The notes: generated by a model not told the origin, from the sequence alone. Positions 31,846 through 42,016 are shown, counted from the first letter of the stretch. The stretch: 64,000 bases of DNA from Mucilaginibacter phenanthrenivorans (GCF_024721155.1 NZ_JAHVAP010000001.1:992001-1056000); one strand, 5' to 3'. Made by a program: numbers and translations.

Positions 31846-34245
31846 TTATTCTGATCGTAAACTTTTTACAGGGTTTGTCAATGCCGCTTTGATTGACTGG
31901 AAACTGACAGTAAAAAAAGCGATCAAAATGGATATTATCCCCGCCAAAACAAAGATCCACCATTGAATACTAATGCGATAGGCGAAATCACCCAGCCACC
32001 AGTTCATGGTAAGCCAGGCAATTGGCCACGCCAGTAGGTTTGCAATAATTACCAGCTTTAAGAAGTTTTTCGAAAGTAATAAAGTGATATTTTGTACAGA
32101 TGCCCCTAACACCTTGCGTACGCCTATTTCCTTAACCCGTTTTTCTGCAGAGTAAGAGGCAAGGCCAAATAAACCCAGGCATGATATAATGATTATAAGC
32201 CCAGCAAGTATGCCTACGGTTTTGCTTACCTGATCATCCACATGGTAAACCTCATTGAAGTGGTCATCTAAAAATTGGTATTCAAAAGGCAGATCGGGTT
32301 CTATGCTTTTCCAAACCGCTTGTATTTGTGCAACGGCATTGCTTGCTTTACCGGGATTGATTTTTATCGACATGGTATTGAAACCGCCTCGTTTATCGCT
32401 TACAATAAACAGCGTTTCAATTTTATAATGTAGCGAATTGAAGTTAAAATCTTTCACAATTGCCTTGATCGTGCCCAACGAGTCATAACCAAAAGTTTGG
32501 CCGATGAGTGACGACAACGGGCGTTTAGGATGATCTTTCAATAGCTCCCTCGCGAGACTTTCGTTAACTATGTACTCTCTTCCCTCCTGGGTTTTTTCGC
32601 CAGAGAAATTCTTACCCGCTGCTAATTTAATTTTATAAAGGCTTAAGTAGTTGGCATCAACAACCAACTGGGTAACTGCCAGGCTGCGCTTAGGGCCGTC
32701 TGAAGGTCTGAATTCAACGCCCGACTGATCGAGGTGACTTCCTAAATTATCCTGGGAGGCAGTTACTCCGCTAACTGCTGAAAGCGCTGAGATCTGCTGT
32801 TTTAACAGGTCGTATTTGGCTGGTGTAATACCATTTAGCGGTACGGTAACAATTTGTTCACGGTTAAACCCCGGATCTTTATGCTGCATAAAGTTCAATT
32901 GCTTTACTACCAATACCGTGGCTATCATCAGGAATATAGCACTTGTAAATTGTCCTATTACTAATATATTTCTTAGTAAACCTTTGTTTTTTCCTGTTTC
33001 GATCGAGCCTTTTAGTACTTTCACCGGTTGAAAACCAGATAGATAAACAGCCGGGTAAATTCCTGAAATCAGGCCTACCACTACGGTGCAGGCAAGTATG
33101 ATGAGCACAGTACCGGGGTTACTAAAAACCGGTAAGGTTAACTGGCGTTGACTAATGTTGTTAATATAAGGCAACGCTAACTGTACAAGCACAATTGCAA
33201 ATACGAGCGCCATTAAGGCAAGGATTACCGTTTCGCCCAAAAACTGGATAGCCAGTTGAAAACGATAGGCCCCGATTGATTTGCGAATACCGACCTCCTT
33301 GGCTCTTTCTGCCGAACGGGCGGTTGACAGGTTAATAAAATTGATACAGGCAATCACCAAAACAATCAATGCAATTGCCAGGAATAAATTGGTTAAGTTT
33401 TTATCAAACTTTTGGAAGTTGAGGTAATCGAGCCCGATATCGGCAGAGTTGGCGTGAATGTCTTTGAGCGGTAGATAAAACAGTTCGTAATATTTATAGC
33501 CATCTCCTTTCATGTGTTTTTTAAGATAGGCAGGCATCTTGGCTTCAAAAGCCTTAATGTTGGTGTTTGGGGCTAATACTAGGTAAGTATCCAGCCAGTT
33601 GCCACCCCAGTTATTAATCATCCACGGCTTAAAGGTGGTATTAAATGAAAACAAAGCATCAAATTGTAAATGAGAGTTTTTGGGTGGATTTGCGGCTATC
33701 CCTGTAACCGAATATGCTGTAGTATCACCGCCGTAGTGGGTTATGGTTTTACCCATTGGGTCGGCATTGCCAAACATTTTTTGAGCGGTTTCCTCGGTAA
33801 TTACAACGCTATGCTGTTTTAGCAGGGCAGTGTTCCTGTCGCCTCTTACCAACTTAAAGTCGAAAATATTTAAAAACGTAGTATCAACTAAGAATGCCCA
33901 TGGTATAAAAACCTTTTTCTCACCATAAGTAAGCTGAAATTTCTCTTGCCAGCGGATGCGGGTAAAGTTTTTAACTTCCGGAAAATCAGCCTGCAGCGAC
34001 GGACCCATTGGAAACATGGATAAGCCTACCTTTTGTGATGATACCATGCCCGGAAACTTTTGCACCTCGTCCAGTTTGTAAATGTTCTTTGCATGGAAGT
34101 TATCGAAGCTCTTCTCATACGAAACAAACAGCATGATAACAATACATGCGGCCATCCCCACAGACAAGCCAATAATGTTAATGGCCGAAAAAACCTTGTT
34201 TTTCCAGATATTTCGCCATGCGATTTTGAGATAATTTTTTATCAT
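31846..34245 (-). CDS. P1: MacB/FtsX-type ABC permease, two-half fused
   Basis: 799 residues; used here as reference for the array. TM1 is 20-42, periplasmic domain 1 (MacB_PCD) about 45-280, and TM2-TM4 are 286-306, 336-358 and 379-403, with the coupling motif EVGIRKSIGA at 317. The half ends FQPVKVLKG (405-413). TM5 is 427-448, periplasmic domain 2 is about 455-670, and TM6-TM8 are 677-698, 730-750 and 761-781, with EIGVRKVLGAS at 706. The tail is NPVKSLRSE. Each half repeats the four-TM MacB permease plan, so one chain can form a whole pseudo-dimeric permease. Last gene of unit P4-P1; P2 ends 71 bases upstream. Substrate unknown. Confidence 0.93.
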   Translation of the reverse strand: MIKNYLKIAWRNIWKNKVFSAINIIGLSVGMAACIVIMLFVSYEKSFDNFHAKNIYKLDEVQKFPGMVSSQKVGLSMFPMGPSLQADFPEVKNFTRIRWQEKFQLTYGEKKVFIPWAFLVDTTFLNIFDFKLVRGDRNTALLKQHSVVITEETAQKMFGNADPMGKTITHYGGDTTAYSVTGIAANPPKNSHLQFDALFSFNTTFKPWMINNWGGNWLDTYLVLAPNTNIKAFEAKMPAYLKKHMKGDGYKYYELFYLPLKDIHANSADIGLDYLNFQKFDKNLTNLFLAIALIVLVIACINFINLSTARSAERAKEVGIRKSIGAYRFQLAIQFLGETVILALMALVFAIVLVQLALPYINNISQRQLTLPVFSNPGTVLIILACTVVVGLISGIYPAVYLSGFQPVKVLKGSIETGKNKGLLRNILVIGQFTSAIFLMIATVLVVKQLNFMQHKDPGFNREQIVTVPLNGITPAKYDLLKQQISALSAVSGVTASQDNLGSHLDQSGVEFRPSDGPKRSLAVTQLVVDANYLSLYKIKLAAGKNFSGEKTQEGREYIVNESLARELLKDHPKRPLSSLIGQTFGYDSLGTIKAIVKDFNFNSLHYKIETLFIVSDKRGGFNTMSIKINPGKASNAVAQIQAVWKSIEPDLPFEYQFLDDHFNEVYHVDDQVSKTVGILAGLIIIISCLGLFGLASYSAEKRVKEIGVRKVLGASVQNITLLLSKNFLKLVIIANLLAWPIAWLTMNWWLGDFAYRISIQWWIFVLAGIISILIAFFTVSFQSIKAALTNPVKSLRSE

Positions 34246-34316
34246 GATTAAATGTTCGTTGGTTCAATTATTCATTGGTGTTGGTCTGAATTTTTCAACT
34301 AAGCTCTAGTCTTAAA
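34246..34316. repeat. Spacer P2-P1 with degenerate repeats
   Basis: 71 bases: GTTCATTGGT-like units next to the P1 start, then TTTTTCAACTAAGCTCTAGTC next to the P2 stop. Both families are decayed here relative to the P6-P9 spacers. No terminator or promoter is seen. Confidence 0.55.
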
Positions 34317-36770
34317 TCACTCGGAACGCAAGCTCTTCACCGGGTTCATTAACGCCGCTTTTAGGGCTTGCGATCCGATGGTGAAAATTCCTATCATTAC
34401 GGCTATTATTGTTGTATAAGCAAAAATTGTCCAGTCGATTGGTTGACGATAGGCAAATCCCTGCAGCCATTTGTTCATGGCCCACCAGGCAATTGGCGAT
34501 GCGATGATAACCGATATGATGATCAGCTTTAAAAAGTCGACAGACAACAATGAAACGATGGTACTCACACTAGCGCCCAATACCTTGCGAACACCAATTT
34601 CCCGGGTCCGCTGTTCGGCACTGAATGCAGCAAGACCAAAAAGGCCAAGGCATGATATCAATATGGCTATTACGGTAAAATAGCCAACGATAGCGGCTAG
34701 CCTGTTATCCGTCTCATAATTCTTTTGAAATTGTTCATCCAGGAAATTATATTCAAACGGATCGCTCTGATCATATTTATGCCATGCATTTTCAATCATC
34801 TTTAAAACAGGTGTCATGTTGCCGGCCTTCGTATGAACTATCATGTAATTATATTGACTCTTATCATTCTCCAGTTGAAATGCGTATGGGGTAACAGGCG
34901 AATGCAAGTCCTCATAATGAAAATCCTTAACTACTCCTACTATCTGCACATTGTATTGTTTCCCGCGAACATCGTAGTGAATGTTTTGACCGACAGCTTT
35001 TTGCGGACTTGCAAAACCGAGTTCTTTTATGGCTGTTTCATTAACGATAAGACCTGTATCTGATTTAAATTCAGCCGAGAATAACCTGCCGGAAACTGCC
35101 CTGATATCCAGTGTTTGCAGGAAATCCGCATCCACATAATTCATTCGGGTACGCCTGGCATCGTTCATTGATTGACCATCTTTATAAAAAACGCCGTCGC
35201 TGGGGTTGGCAATTCCGGGGTAATAGGCCGAAGCGCCTACCGAAATGATTCGCGGGTTTGTTTTTGTTTCATTCCTGAGCGCGCTATAAACAGCCTTAGA
35301 GTTATTTGTACGAAGTGGAATAACTATCTGCTGATCCTTCGCAAAACCCAGGTCAGCATTACGCATATAGTTCATTTGCCTGGCGATAACAACAGACGCA
35401 ATAATAAGAACCACCGAGATGATGAACTGGAAAACAACTAACCCCTTACGAATTGACACCACGGCAAGCGAATTAGTCAACTTCCCCTTTAAAACTTTAA
35501 CAGGGTTAAACGATGACAGGTAGAATGCCGGGTAACTTCCAGCTATCAAGCCGGTAAGCAATGCCATCAATAAAAAGTATAGCAACATAGTTTTATCTGC
35601 CGCAAATGACAATACAATATGTTTTGCCGCCAGTTGGTTAAATACAGGCAGCAGCAATATGGTAAACACTACCGCAATAAGAAAGGCGATAAAGGTTATC
35701 AAAACAGATTCACCCAAAAACTGGCGGATGAGTGAGCCTTTTTCCGCTCCTAAAACTTTCCTTACCCCAACCTCTGATGATCGTTTTGATGAACGCGCAG
35801 TGGACAAATTCATAAAATTTATACACGCGATAAGTAAAGTGAATATTGCAATTGATGTTAATACAAATAAATAGGTGCGACTTGCCGGTGCGGTAACGTT
35901 TGAAGTAAAATCCTTGCTTAAATGAATGGCTCTAACCGGGGTCAGAAATTGTTTTTTATCGCGCCCCATACGGTTCAAATCAACAGCTTCGTATTTCTTG
36001 ACAAAATATGAGAATTTGCTTTCAAGCCGGGCTGCATTAGCACCTGGTTTTAACAAGATATAAGTATAAAACATATTGTTACGGGCAAAATCATTTCCCT
36101 GTTTCTGCAGGTACTTATCCATTCCACCGCCTGCAAATGACAAAAAGAAATTAGCGTCGATATGTGTGGGATTATCAACCGGTCTGAAAACCCCTGTTAT
36201 CCTGTAATCGTTATCTCCATTCATATTACTGCTGATGTGCAGCATTTTATTAATAGCCGTCTGATTACCAAAAATTTTCCTGGCCATCGCTTCGGATATT
36301 ACAGCGGAGTTAGGATTTGCTAACGCGATACTGGCATTTCCCTCGATGAAATTGTAAGTAAACATTTTAAAGAAGGAGGAATCAGCAAGGAAACCATGTC
36401 CCTCAAGAAATGATTTTTTATCACCATTCGCCGGCGCATATTGCACCAGGTTTACATCATCAGTAAACAAATTAAGCAACCTGGTGCATTCCGCTATCTC
36501 CGGGAACTCCTGCTTTAATGCCCCTGCAACCGGCGGTGCAGTGAACGGAGACTTATCATTCTTTTCACCCTTTTTAATATTGACCGTTCCTACCTGGTAC
36601 AGGTTTGCTATATTCTTTTGATAGCTGTCATAGCTGGTTTCATAATGCAGGTACAACGCAATCAGCATACAACAGGTAAGCCCTACCGATAAACCAAAAA
36701 TATTTACGATGGAGAAAAACTTATTCTTCATCATACTGCGCCAGGCAATTTTAAAATAGCTTTTTATCAT
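34317..36770 (-). CDS. P2: MacB/FtsX-type ABC permease
   Basis: 817 residues with the two-half plan described for P1. TM1 carries FGLSVGLTCCMLIALYLHYE; the GLTCC motif groups it with P9 and P11. First coupling motif EVGVRKVLGAEKGS; second EIGVRKVLGASVST, after ISCLGLFGLAAFSAEQRTR. Periplasmic domain 1 contains FKMFTYNFIEGNASIALANPNSAVISE. Domain 2 has NYVDADFLQTLDIRAVSGRLF and VVKDFHYEDLHSPVTPYAFQ, the usual MacB_PCD pattern. First half ends FNPVKVLKGK, second NPVKSLRSE. It lies inside unit P4-P1 and has no promoter of its own that I can see. Confidence 0.93.
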   Translation of the reverse strand: MIKSYFKIAWRSMMKNKFFSIVNIFGLSVGLTCCMLIALYLHYETSYDSYQKNIANLYQVGTVNIKKGEKNDKSPFTAPPVAGALKQEFPEIAECTRLLNLFTDDVNLVQYAPANGDKKSFLEGHGFLADSSFFKMFTYNFIEGNASIALANPNSAVISEAMARKIFGNQTAINKMLHISSNMNGDNDYRITGVFRPVDNPTHIDANFFLSFAGGGMDKYLQKQGNDFARNNMFYTYILLKPGANAARLESKFSYFVKKYEAVDLNRMGRDKKQFLTPVRAIHLSKDFTSNVTAPASRTYLFVLTSIAIFTLLIACINFMNLSTARSSKRSSEVGVRKVLGAEKGSLIRQFLGESVLITFIAFLIAVVFTILLLPVFNQLAAKHIVLSFAADKTMLLYFLLMALLTGLIAGSYPAFYLSSFNPVKVLKGKLTNSLAVVSIRKGLVVFQFIISVVLIIASVVIARQMNYMRNADLGFAKDQQIVIPLRTNNSKAVYSALRNETKTNPRIISVGASAYYPGIANPSDGVFYKDGQSMNDARRTRMNYVDADFLQTLDIRAVSGRLFSAEFKSDTGLIVNETAIKELGFASPQKAVGQNIHYDVRGKQYNVQIVGVVKDFHYEDLHSPVTPYAFQLENDKSQYNYMIVHTKAGNMTPVLKMIENAWHKYDQSDPFEYNFLDEQFQKNYETDNRLAAIVGYFTVIAILISCLGLFGLAAFSAEQRTREIGVRKVLGASVSTIVSLLSVDFLKLIIISVIIASPIAWWAMNKWLQGFAYRQPIDWTIFAYTTIIAVMIGIFTIGSQALKAALMNPVKSLRSE

Positions 36771-36851
36771 GGTTGGTTCATTGGTTTAATTGCTCATTAG
36801 TTCATTGGTACTTGTTAAGTTTTATAACTAATTTCTATCTCCAGTCGGTAA
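36771..36851. repeat. Spacer P3-P2 with degenerate repeats
   Basis: 81 bases. TTGGTTCATTGGTTTAATTG and further TTCATT units lie near the P2 start; ACTAATTTCTATCTCCAGTC lies next to the P3 stop. Same order of the two families as in other spacers. Confidence 0.6.
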
Positions 36852-39242
36852 TCACTCGGAACGCAAGCTTTTCACCGGATTTGTTAACGCCGCCTTTATG
36901 GCCTGGAAACTTATTGTTATTAAAGTGATCAACAGCGCCATTACCGCCGACAGCACGAATACGCCTGGGCCTATTGTTATCCGGTAATCATATTTTTGCA
37001 GCCAGTTACGTAAAAAATAAAGCGCTATAGGCGAGGCAATTACACAGCTTATCATTACCAACAATATAAAATCGCGCGATAATAAAAGCCACACTTGCGA
37101 GATAGACGCGCCAAGCACCTTGCGAATGCCAATCTCTTTGGTACGCTGTTCTGCAACGTAAGCGGCAAGCCCGAACAAGCCAAGGCAAGAGATAAATATG
37201 GCCAGGCCTGCGAACACACCGGCCAATTTGCCTACGAGTAGTTCAAGGTGAAATTTGTGATTATATTCATCATCTATAAACTGGTAGATATACGGATATG
37301 CAGGGTTATAGGTATCGAATATCTTAGTGAGTTTTTCCACAGCAGTATGTGTATCCACATTTTTTGATACACGGTACATAATGGTATTACCACCTGGATT
37401 ATGGTAAAAAATCGCCGGGGCTACAGGTGTAAAGGGCGATTCCATTAAAGCGTCCTTTACCACGCCGATGATTTTGCATGGTGTCGCGGTCCCGTTCCAG
37501 GATATTAACTGGTTTATTGGGTTTTTAAGGCCGATCCGCTTAATAGCGGATTCGTTCAGGATAACATTTGTTGTATCGACACTTACGGTGTTTGAAAAGT
37601 CGTGACCCTCTTTCAGGGCCATCCCTAATGTTTTAAAATAACCGTCAGATACGAAGATGGCGCCGATATTTACCGATTCCTCCCCGGCGGCTTTACCGGG
37701 CCAATTGTTAAGCGACATGTGACTGTAGATATTGGTAACCGGACTTGATGCGGCTGCCACGCTTTCTACAACTCCTGAAGCCAGTAAATCATTTTTTAGC
37801 GCATCATAATGCGTGTTAAGATCGCCGCTCATGTCTGTCATCATCAACCTGTCAGCATTATAACCCGTGGGCCTGCTTTTAGCATACTGAATTTGCTGAT
37901 AGACTATAACTGTGCTGATTATTAGTGCGATAGAGCAGCTGAATTGAACCACTACTAAGATCTTTCTCGGCAGCGCAGCGGCTTTTCCAACCTGGATGGC
38001 CCCCTTTAAAACCTTTACCGGGTTGAACGATGAAAGGTAAAATGCCGGCCTGCTACCAGCCAACAAACCAGTAATCAATACATATAGGATCATTATGACC
38101 CAGAATAGCGGATTGGCATACGGGATGCTGATGGAACTACCAATAAGGGTATTAAAGGCAGGTAATGCCAATTGCGTGAATAACAGTGAGAATAAGAATG
38201 CGACAAAGGTGATCAATATTGATTCCGTTAAAAACTGGTATATCAGGTCTTTGCGTTGTGAGCCTATAGCTTTTCTTACGCCCACCTCCCTCGCGCGCTT
38301 TTCCGAGCGGGCAGTTGAAAGATTCATAAAGTTAATACAGGCAATCACCAACACCAGGATGCCGATAATGCTGAACATCCGCACATAATCAATAAAACCA
38401 CCAACTTCCTTTCCGTTCTTAAAATCAGAATATAGGTGCCAGTATTTTACGGCATGCAGAACCACTTTAGGTTTAGCGGGCCGCATCTGTACACTTTTTT
38501 GATAAACCAGGTTCCTGATCTTCGGCGCAATTTGTTCTGCTGTTACACCGGGCTGCAATTCAACGTAAGCATTGAATGAGTTATTTGTCCAAGTAGTGCG
38601 TGCACTCTTCATCCATCCTTCTGTCTGCTCTTTGAAGCTGAACGGAGTGATAAAGCCAAATTGTAAGGAAGCGTTTTGAGGGAGATCTTTCACGACGCCT
38701 GTAACCTTTAAATTCTGCTTATTATCAAAACGTACATATTTATTCACCGGATCAATACTACCAAACAACGCTTTGGCGGTCGACTCCGTTAGTACGATGG
38801 AGTAAGTTTCATTTAAAGCAAGTTTGCCGTTGCCCTTTAAAAATGGATATTGAAAGATTTTTAAAAAATCAGGATGAACGGCTCCGCCGTTTATGTACAA
38901 CTTTTTGTCTCCCACCAGCAGGTCATGCCATTGCATGCCGACCCAATCAGTTTCGGCTACATGAGCGATGCCGGGAACTTCCTTGCGCAGCACATCCGCT
39001 AACGGGATTGCCAGCGCCGTTTGTGTGTGCTCACCATCATGCTGACTTGTAAAATTCAACTCAACCTGGTATAGCTGCTTGTAGTTAGGCAGAAACTTAT
39101 CGTACGAGTATTCATTAACTACCCATAACGCAATAAGCAATGCGACAGCCATACCGGCAGCAAGACCTAGAATGTTAATCGCGCTGTAAACCTTATTGTT
39201 TACAATATTGCGCCATGCGATCTTTAAATAGTTCTTTATCAT
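36852..39242 (-). CDS. P3: MacB/FtsX-type ABC permease
   Basis: 796 residues, same eight-TM fused plan. TM1 is GLAAGMAVALLIALWVVNEYSYDKF, a separate subgroup from its neighbours. First coupling motif EVGVRKAIGSQRKD, preceded by IACINFMNLSTARSEKRAR. Second motif EIGIRKVLGASISQ after ISCLGLFGLAAYVAEQRTK. Periplasmic domain 1 contains DFLKIFQYPFLKGNGKLALNETYSIVLTEST; domain 2 contains DGYFKTLGMALKEGHDFSN and VKDALMESPFTPVAPAIFY in place of the usual KDFH stretch. The tail NPVKSLRSE is intact. Substrate unknown; the diverged periplasmic domains suggest different partners from P2 and P4. Confidence 0.93.
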   Translation of the reverse strand: MIKNYLKIAWRNIVNNKVYSAINILGLAAGMAVALLIALWVVNEYSYDKFLPNYKQLYQVELNFTSQHDGEHTQTALAIPLADVLRKEVPGIAHVAETDWVGMQWHDLLVGDKKLYINGGAVHPDFLKIFQYPFLKGNGKLALNETYSIVLTESTAKALFGSIDPVNKYVRFDNKQNLKVTGVVKDLPQNASLQFGFITPFSFKEQTEGWMKSARTTWTNNSFNAYVELQPGVTAEQIAPKIRNLVYQKSVQMRPAKPKVVLHAVKYWHLYSDFKNGKEVGGFIDYVRMFSIIGILVLVIACINFMNLSTARSEKRAREVGVRKAIGSQRKDLIYQFLTESILITFVAFLFSLLFTQLALPAFNTLIGSSISIPYANPLFWVIMILYVLITGLLAGSRPAFYLSSFNPVKVLKGAIQVGKAAALPRKILVVVQFSCSIALIISTVIVYQQIQYAKSRPTGYNADRLMMTDMSGDLNTHYDALKNDLLASGVVESVAAASSPVTNIYSHMSLNNWPGKAAGEESVNIGAIFVSDGYFKTLGMALKEGHDFSNTVSVDTTNVILNESAIKRIGLKNPINQLISWNGTATPCKIIGVVKDALMESPFTPVAPAIFYHNPGGNTIMYRVSKNVDTHTAVEKLTKIFDTYNPAYPYIYQFIDDEYNHKFHLELLVGKLAGVFAGLAIFISCLGLFGLAAYVAEQRTKEIGIRKVLGASISQVWLLLSRDFILLVMISCVIASPIALYFLRNWLQKYDYRITIGPGVFVLSAVMALLITLITISFQAIKAALTNPVKSLRSE

Positions 39243-39348
39243 TTTATTTGGTCATTAGTCATTGTGTCATTCGCTACGCAGTCAGTCGTTATTTTTGTAA
39301 ACAACATTTCCAAAGCGTTTTTACTAATCTCTAATCTCCAGTCACTGA
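39243..39348. repeat. Spacer P4-P3 with degenerate repeats
   Basis: 106 bases. TGGTCATTAGTCATTGTGTC units follow the P3 start; ACTAATCTCTAATCTCCAGTC precedes the P4 stop. The middle 50 bases show nothing recognisable. Confidence 0.55.
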
Positions 39349-41781
39349 TCACTCGGAACGCATACTCTTTACCGGGTTTGCCAGCGCCGCTTTCAATGCT
39401 TTATAGCCAACGGTCATCCAGGCAAGTATGATCGACGATACGATCGCCAGTAAAAACACGTCCAGAGTTATATTTATCCGGTATGCAAATGTTTGCAGAT
39501 AACCTGACATCATGTACCACGATACCGGCACCGCTATTAAAAATGAGATCCCGATCAGCATCATGAACTCTTTAGAAAACAGGAACAAAATATTTCCCAA
39601 CGAAGCGCCAAGCACCTTGCGCACACCAACCTCTTTAGTACGCTGCACCACCATGAAGGACACCAGTCCGTACAAACCAAGACATGAAATAAAGATGGCT
39701 ATGCCAGCAAAGAGCTTGTAAACAAGCGCCAGCTGATTTTCCTGTTTGTAAAACTTAGCTATATTGTCATCCAGGAAATAGCCACTGTAGGCGTATTCCG
39801 GGTACATGTGTTCCCATTGCGTTTGCAGTTTTGAAACGGTCCTGCTTAAGTTTTTCGTTTCTATCTTGATAGCGATCTGCGATAGGAATTTTTTTACGGG
39901 AGAAATAACTATTGGTTTAACAGCATCTCGTAACGAATTGGTTTTGAAATCCTTAACTACACCGGTAATAGGCGCCCATATGGCTTTCGGGCCACCACCT
40001 AGTCTAACTGTTTTGCCTATGGCCAATTCAGGCTTTGTTATCCCCAGTTTAGCCAGAAACGTTTCGTTAACTACTACCTGTTTTGCTGTATCGCTTTGGT
40101 CGTAACCTCTGCCGGCCACAAAATGCATCCCGAAGGTTTTAAAATAGTCAGCATCGCCATACTTTAAAAATGTAGTGATCCCGTTTTCCTTACCGTTATG
40201 ATCAAAATAAAAGTTTGTGCCCCAATTGTTTTCTGACGACGGTGCATCAGATGAAAAGCTTACAGCCTTTACTTCCGGGTTTTGCAATAGTTGCTGTTTA
40301 AATGCATCTATTTTACGTAAACTTAAGCTATCGGTATACCCAGGAATTATAAGTACCGCGCTTTTGTTGAAACCCAAATCAGCCTCGTTAACATAATTCA
40401 TTTGTTTTATGGCGATAATGGTACCAATGATGAGTAATTGCGAAATGGCAAATTGCAATACCACCAGCCCGCGACGAAGCGGGATGCCGCCAATTGAAGC
40501 TGCGGTGATCTTGTTCTTTAGTGCTAAAACAGGCTTAAATCCAGATACAACCAACGCCGGATATATGCCTGATAGCGAGATCACTACAAGGGTAACTAAA
40601 AGCAAAAATAACGCACTACCTACGCTTAACAAACTGATACTATCGGGAACGCTGGCTATGTTTTTCAGATAAGGCAAGGCGATCTTTGCTATTGCTATGG
40701 CCAATATTACGGAACTTACCACAATGATAGTGGTCTCGCCCATTACCTGGCCAATCAACTGCCCACGGCTGCTGCCCAGCACCTTGCGGATGCCAACTTC
40801 TTTTGACCTGCCTACCGACTGTGCAGTTGATAAGTTGATGAAATTGATTGATGCCATTACTATCATCAACAAGGCAATAAATGTCAGGATACGTAAAGTC
40901 GATTTGGTGGTCATGTGATCGCCGAGGGTATTTCCAAAGCGGGTATCAAAATGAAGCTCGCCTAATGGTTGTAAAAAATTCGACCTGCTCACCCTGCCCT
41001 TATCGCCGGAGTGTTTAAAGTTGAAAGTTCTAAGTTGGTTATTTATCCGGTCTACCGATTCATTAGCAGGTAACTGCATAAATACCTGGTAATTGCTGCC
41101 TACCGAATGCCATTCGGTTGAATAGCCATACTCATTGGGATGTTGTTTATAAGTGGGATAAGATACCAGGATCTTCAATGGCAGGTCGCTATTTGGCTGG
41201 GCATCTTCTATAACGCCTGCTACCGTCAAATTAATTAAATTGTCCATTTTTAGCGATTTGCCCATTGCATTCTTCCAATCGCCGAAATATTTTGTGGCGC
41301 TGCTTTTGTCTATGATTACCATGTTCGGAGCAGCTAATGCCTTTTTATCACCCGCCAGCCAGGTTGCGCTAAATATGTCGAAGAACTGTGGTTCCATAAA
41401 CATTACACCAATGTCTTCCGTAAACTTTTTGTCAGCAACACCCTGCGATGAACCATTTTGAGTCACGGTGATCTGGCTGCCATAGCTGGCATTTATTGCG
41501 GCTACTTTTGCTTGCGGAAAATCAAGCCGCAATGCTTCGGTTGTAGGGATTGGAACTCCCGGATTGTAAGCAATTCCGCCCTCGTGCTTTTCAGCAGTTA
41601 CCACATGGTAGATATTTTTAAAATTGGGCCTGAAGGTGTCAAAGCTCAATTCATACTGGATCACTACGAATAACAGCAGGCAGGCTGCTATACCAACGGT
41701 TAATCCCGAAACATTAATGGCTGTATAGCCTTTATGGTGTACAATATTACGCCAGGCGATTTTGAAATAGTTTTTCAGCAT
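39349..41781 (-). CDS. P4: MacB/FtsX-type ABC permease, first gene of second unit
   Basis: 810 residues. TM1 is GLTVGIAACLLLFVVIQYELSFDTF. First coupling motif EVGIRKVLGSSRGQ after ASINFINLSTAQSVGRSK; second EVGVRKVLGASLGN after ISCLGLYGLVSFMVVQRTK. Periplasmic domain 2 contains DYFKTFGMHFVAGRGYDQ, VNETFLAKLGITKPELAIGK and GVVKDFKTNSLRD. Ends NPVKSMRSE, with Met where the other complete permeases have Leu. It is the first gene after the promoter region with element B (41876-41916), so it should start the transcript P4-P3-P2-P1. The start ATG is 34 bases downstream of the TTGGTATG box. Confidence 0.93.
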   Translation of the reverse strand: MLKNYFKIAWRNIVHHKGYTAINVSGLTVGIAACLLLFVVIQYELSFDTFRPNFKNIYHVVTAEKHEGGIAYNPGVPIPTTEALRLDFPQAKVAAINASYGSQITVTQNGSSQGVADKKFTEDIGVMFMEPQFFDIFSATWLAGDKKALAAPNMVIIDKSSATKYFGDWKNAMGKSLKMDNLINLTVAGVIEDAQPNSDLPLKILVSYPTYKQHPNEYGYSTEWHSVGSNYQVFMQLPANESVDRINNQLRTFNFKHSGDKGRVSRSNFLQPLGELHFDTRFGNTLGDHMTTKSTLRILTFIALLMIVMASINFINLSTAQSVGRSKEVGIRKVLGSSRGQLIGQVMGETTIIVVSSVILAIAIAKIALPYLKNIASVPDSISLLSVGSALFLLLVTLVVISLSGIYPALVVSGFKPVLALKNKITAASIGGIPLRRGLVVLQFAISQLLIIGTIIAIKQMNYVNEADLGFNKSAVLIIPGYTDSLSLRKIDAFKQQLLQNPEVKAVSFSSDAPSSENNWGTNFYFDHNGKENGITTFLKYGDADYFKTFGMHFVAGRGYDQSDTAKQVVVNETFLAKLGITKPELAIGKTVRLGGGPKAIWAPITGVVKDFKTNSLRDAVKPIVISPVKKFLSQIAIKIETKNLSRTVSKLQTQWEHMYPEYAYSGYFLDDNIAKFYKQENQLALVYKLFAGIAIFISCLGLYGLVSFMVVQRTKEVGVRKVLGASLGNILFLFSKEFMMLIGISFLIAVPVSWYMMSGYLQTFAYRINITLDVFLLAIVSSIILAWMTVGYKALKAALANPVKSMRSE

Positions 41782-41806
41782 ATTGATAAGTTGTTGGCAT
41801 ATTATA

Positions 41807-41823
41807 GTTAAAACTCATACCAA
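41807..41823 (-). promoter_or_regulatory. TTGGTATG box B (sigma-54-like -24 element)
   Basis: Minus strand TTGGTATGAGTTTTAAC. It aligns with boxes A and C and is 52 bases from element B. TTAA stands where a sigma-54 -12 TTGC is expected. A transcript would start about 16 bases before the P4 ATG. Confidence 0.5.
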
Positions 41824-41875
41824 ACAAACAATACATTAATAATCAGATACTTATAAATAACATCAATGTACGAAT

Positions 41876-41916
41876 GTGTTCGTAAGTGTAACAACGGGTG
41901 TACGGTTTTGATACAG
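41876..41916 (-). promoter_or_regulatory. 41-bp double-dyad element B (upstream of P4)
   Basis: On the minus strand: dyad 1 GTA-TCAAAACCG-TAC and dyad 2 GTT-ACACTTACG-AAC, centres 22 bp apart. A further palindrome TACGAA-TGTG-TTCGTA (41869-41884) overlaps dyad 2. Same orientation relative to its gene as element A. Confidence 0.75.
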
Positions 41917-41925
41917 TGAAGTTTA

Positions 41926-41985
41926 GTTGATTAGAGGTTAGAGGCCGGAGATTAGAGATTAGAGAGTAGAGACCAGAGATTAGTT
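41926..41985 (+). repeat. GATTAGAG repeat tract between P5 and P4
   Basis: A run of 8-9 base units (GATTAGAGGTTAGAGGCCGG, then GATTAGAGATTAGAGAG) that ends in ACCAGAGATTAGTT, the left arm of the P5 hairpin. A similar tract is at 31738-31765 in the P1-ATPase gap. Confidence 0.6.
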
Positions 41986-42006
41986 GAAATGGAACTAATC
42001 TCTGGT
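41972..42006 (-). terminator. Perfect 14-bp hairpin after P5, end of first unit
   Basis: ACCAGAGATTAGTT (41972-41985) pairs exactly with 41993-42006 around a 7-base loop, 10 bases beyond the P5 stop. There is no U-tract. It lies between the P12-P5 unit and the element B promoter. It appears to be built from two inverted GATTAG repeat units. Confidence 0.65.
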
Positions 42007-42016
42007 TTGTTCATTA

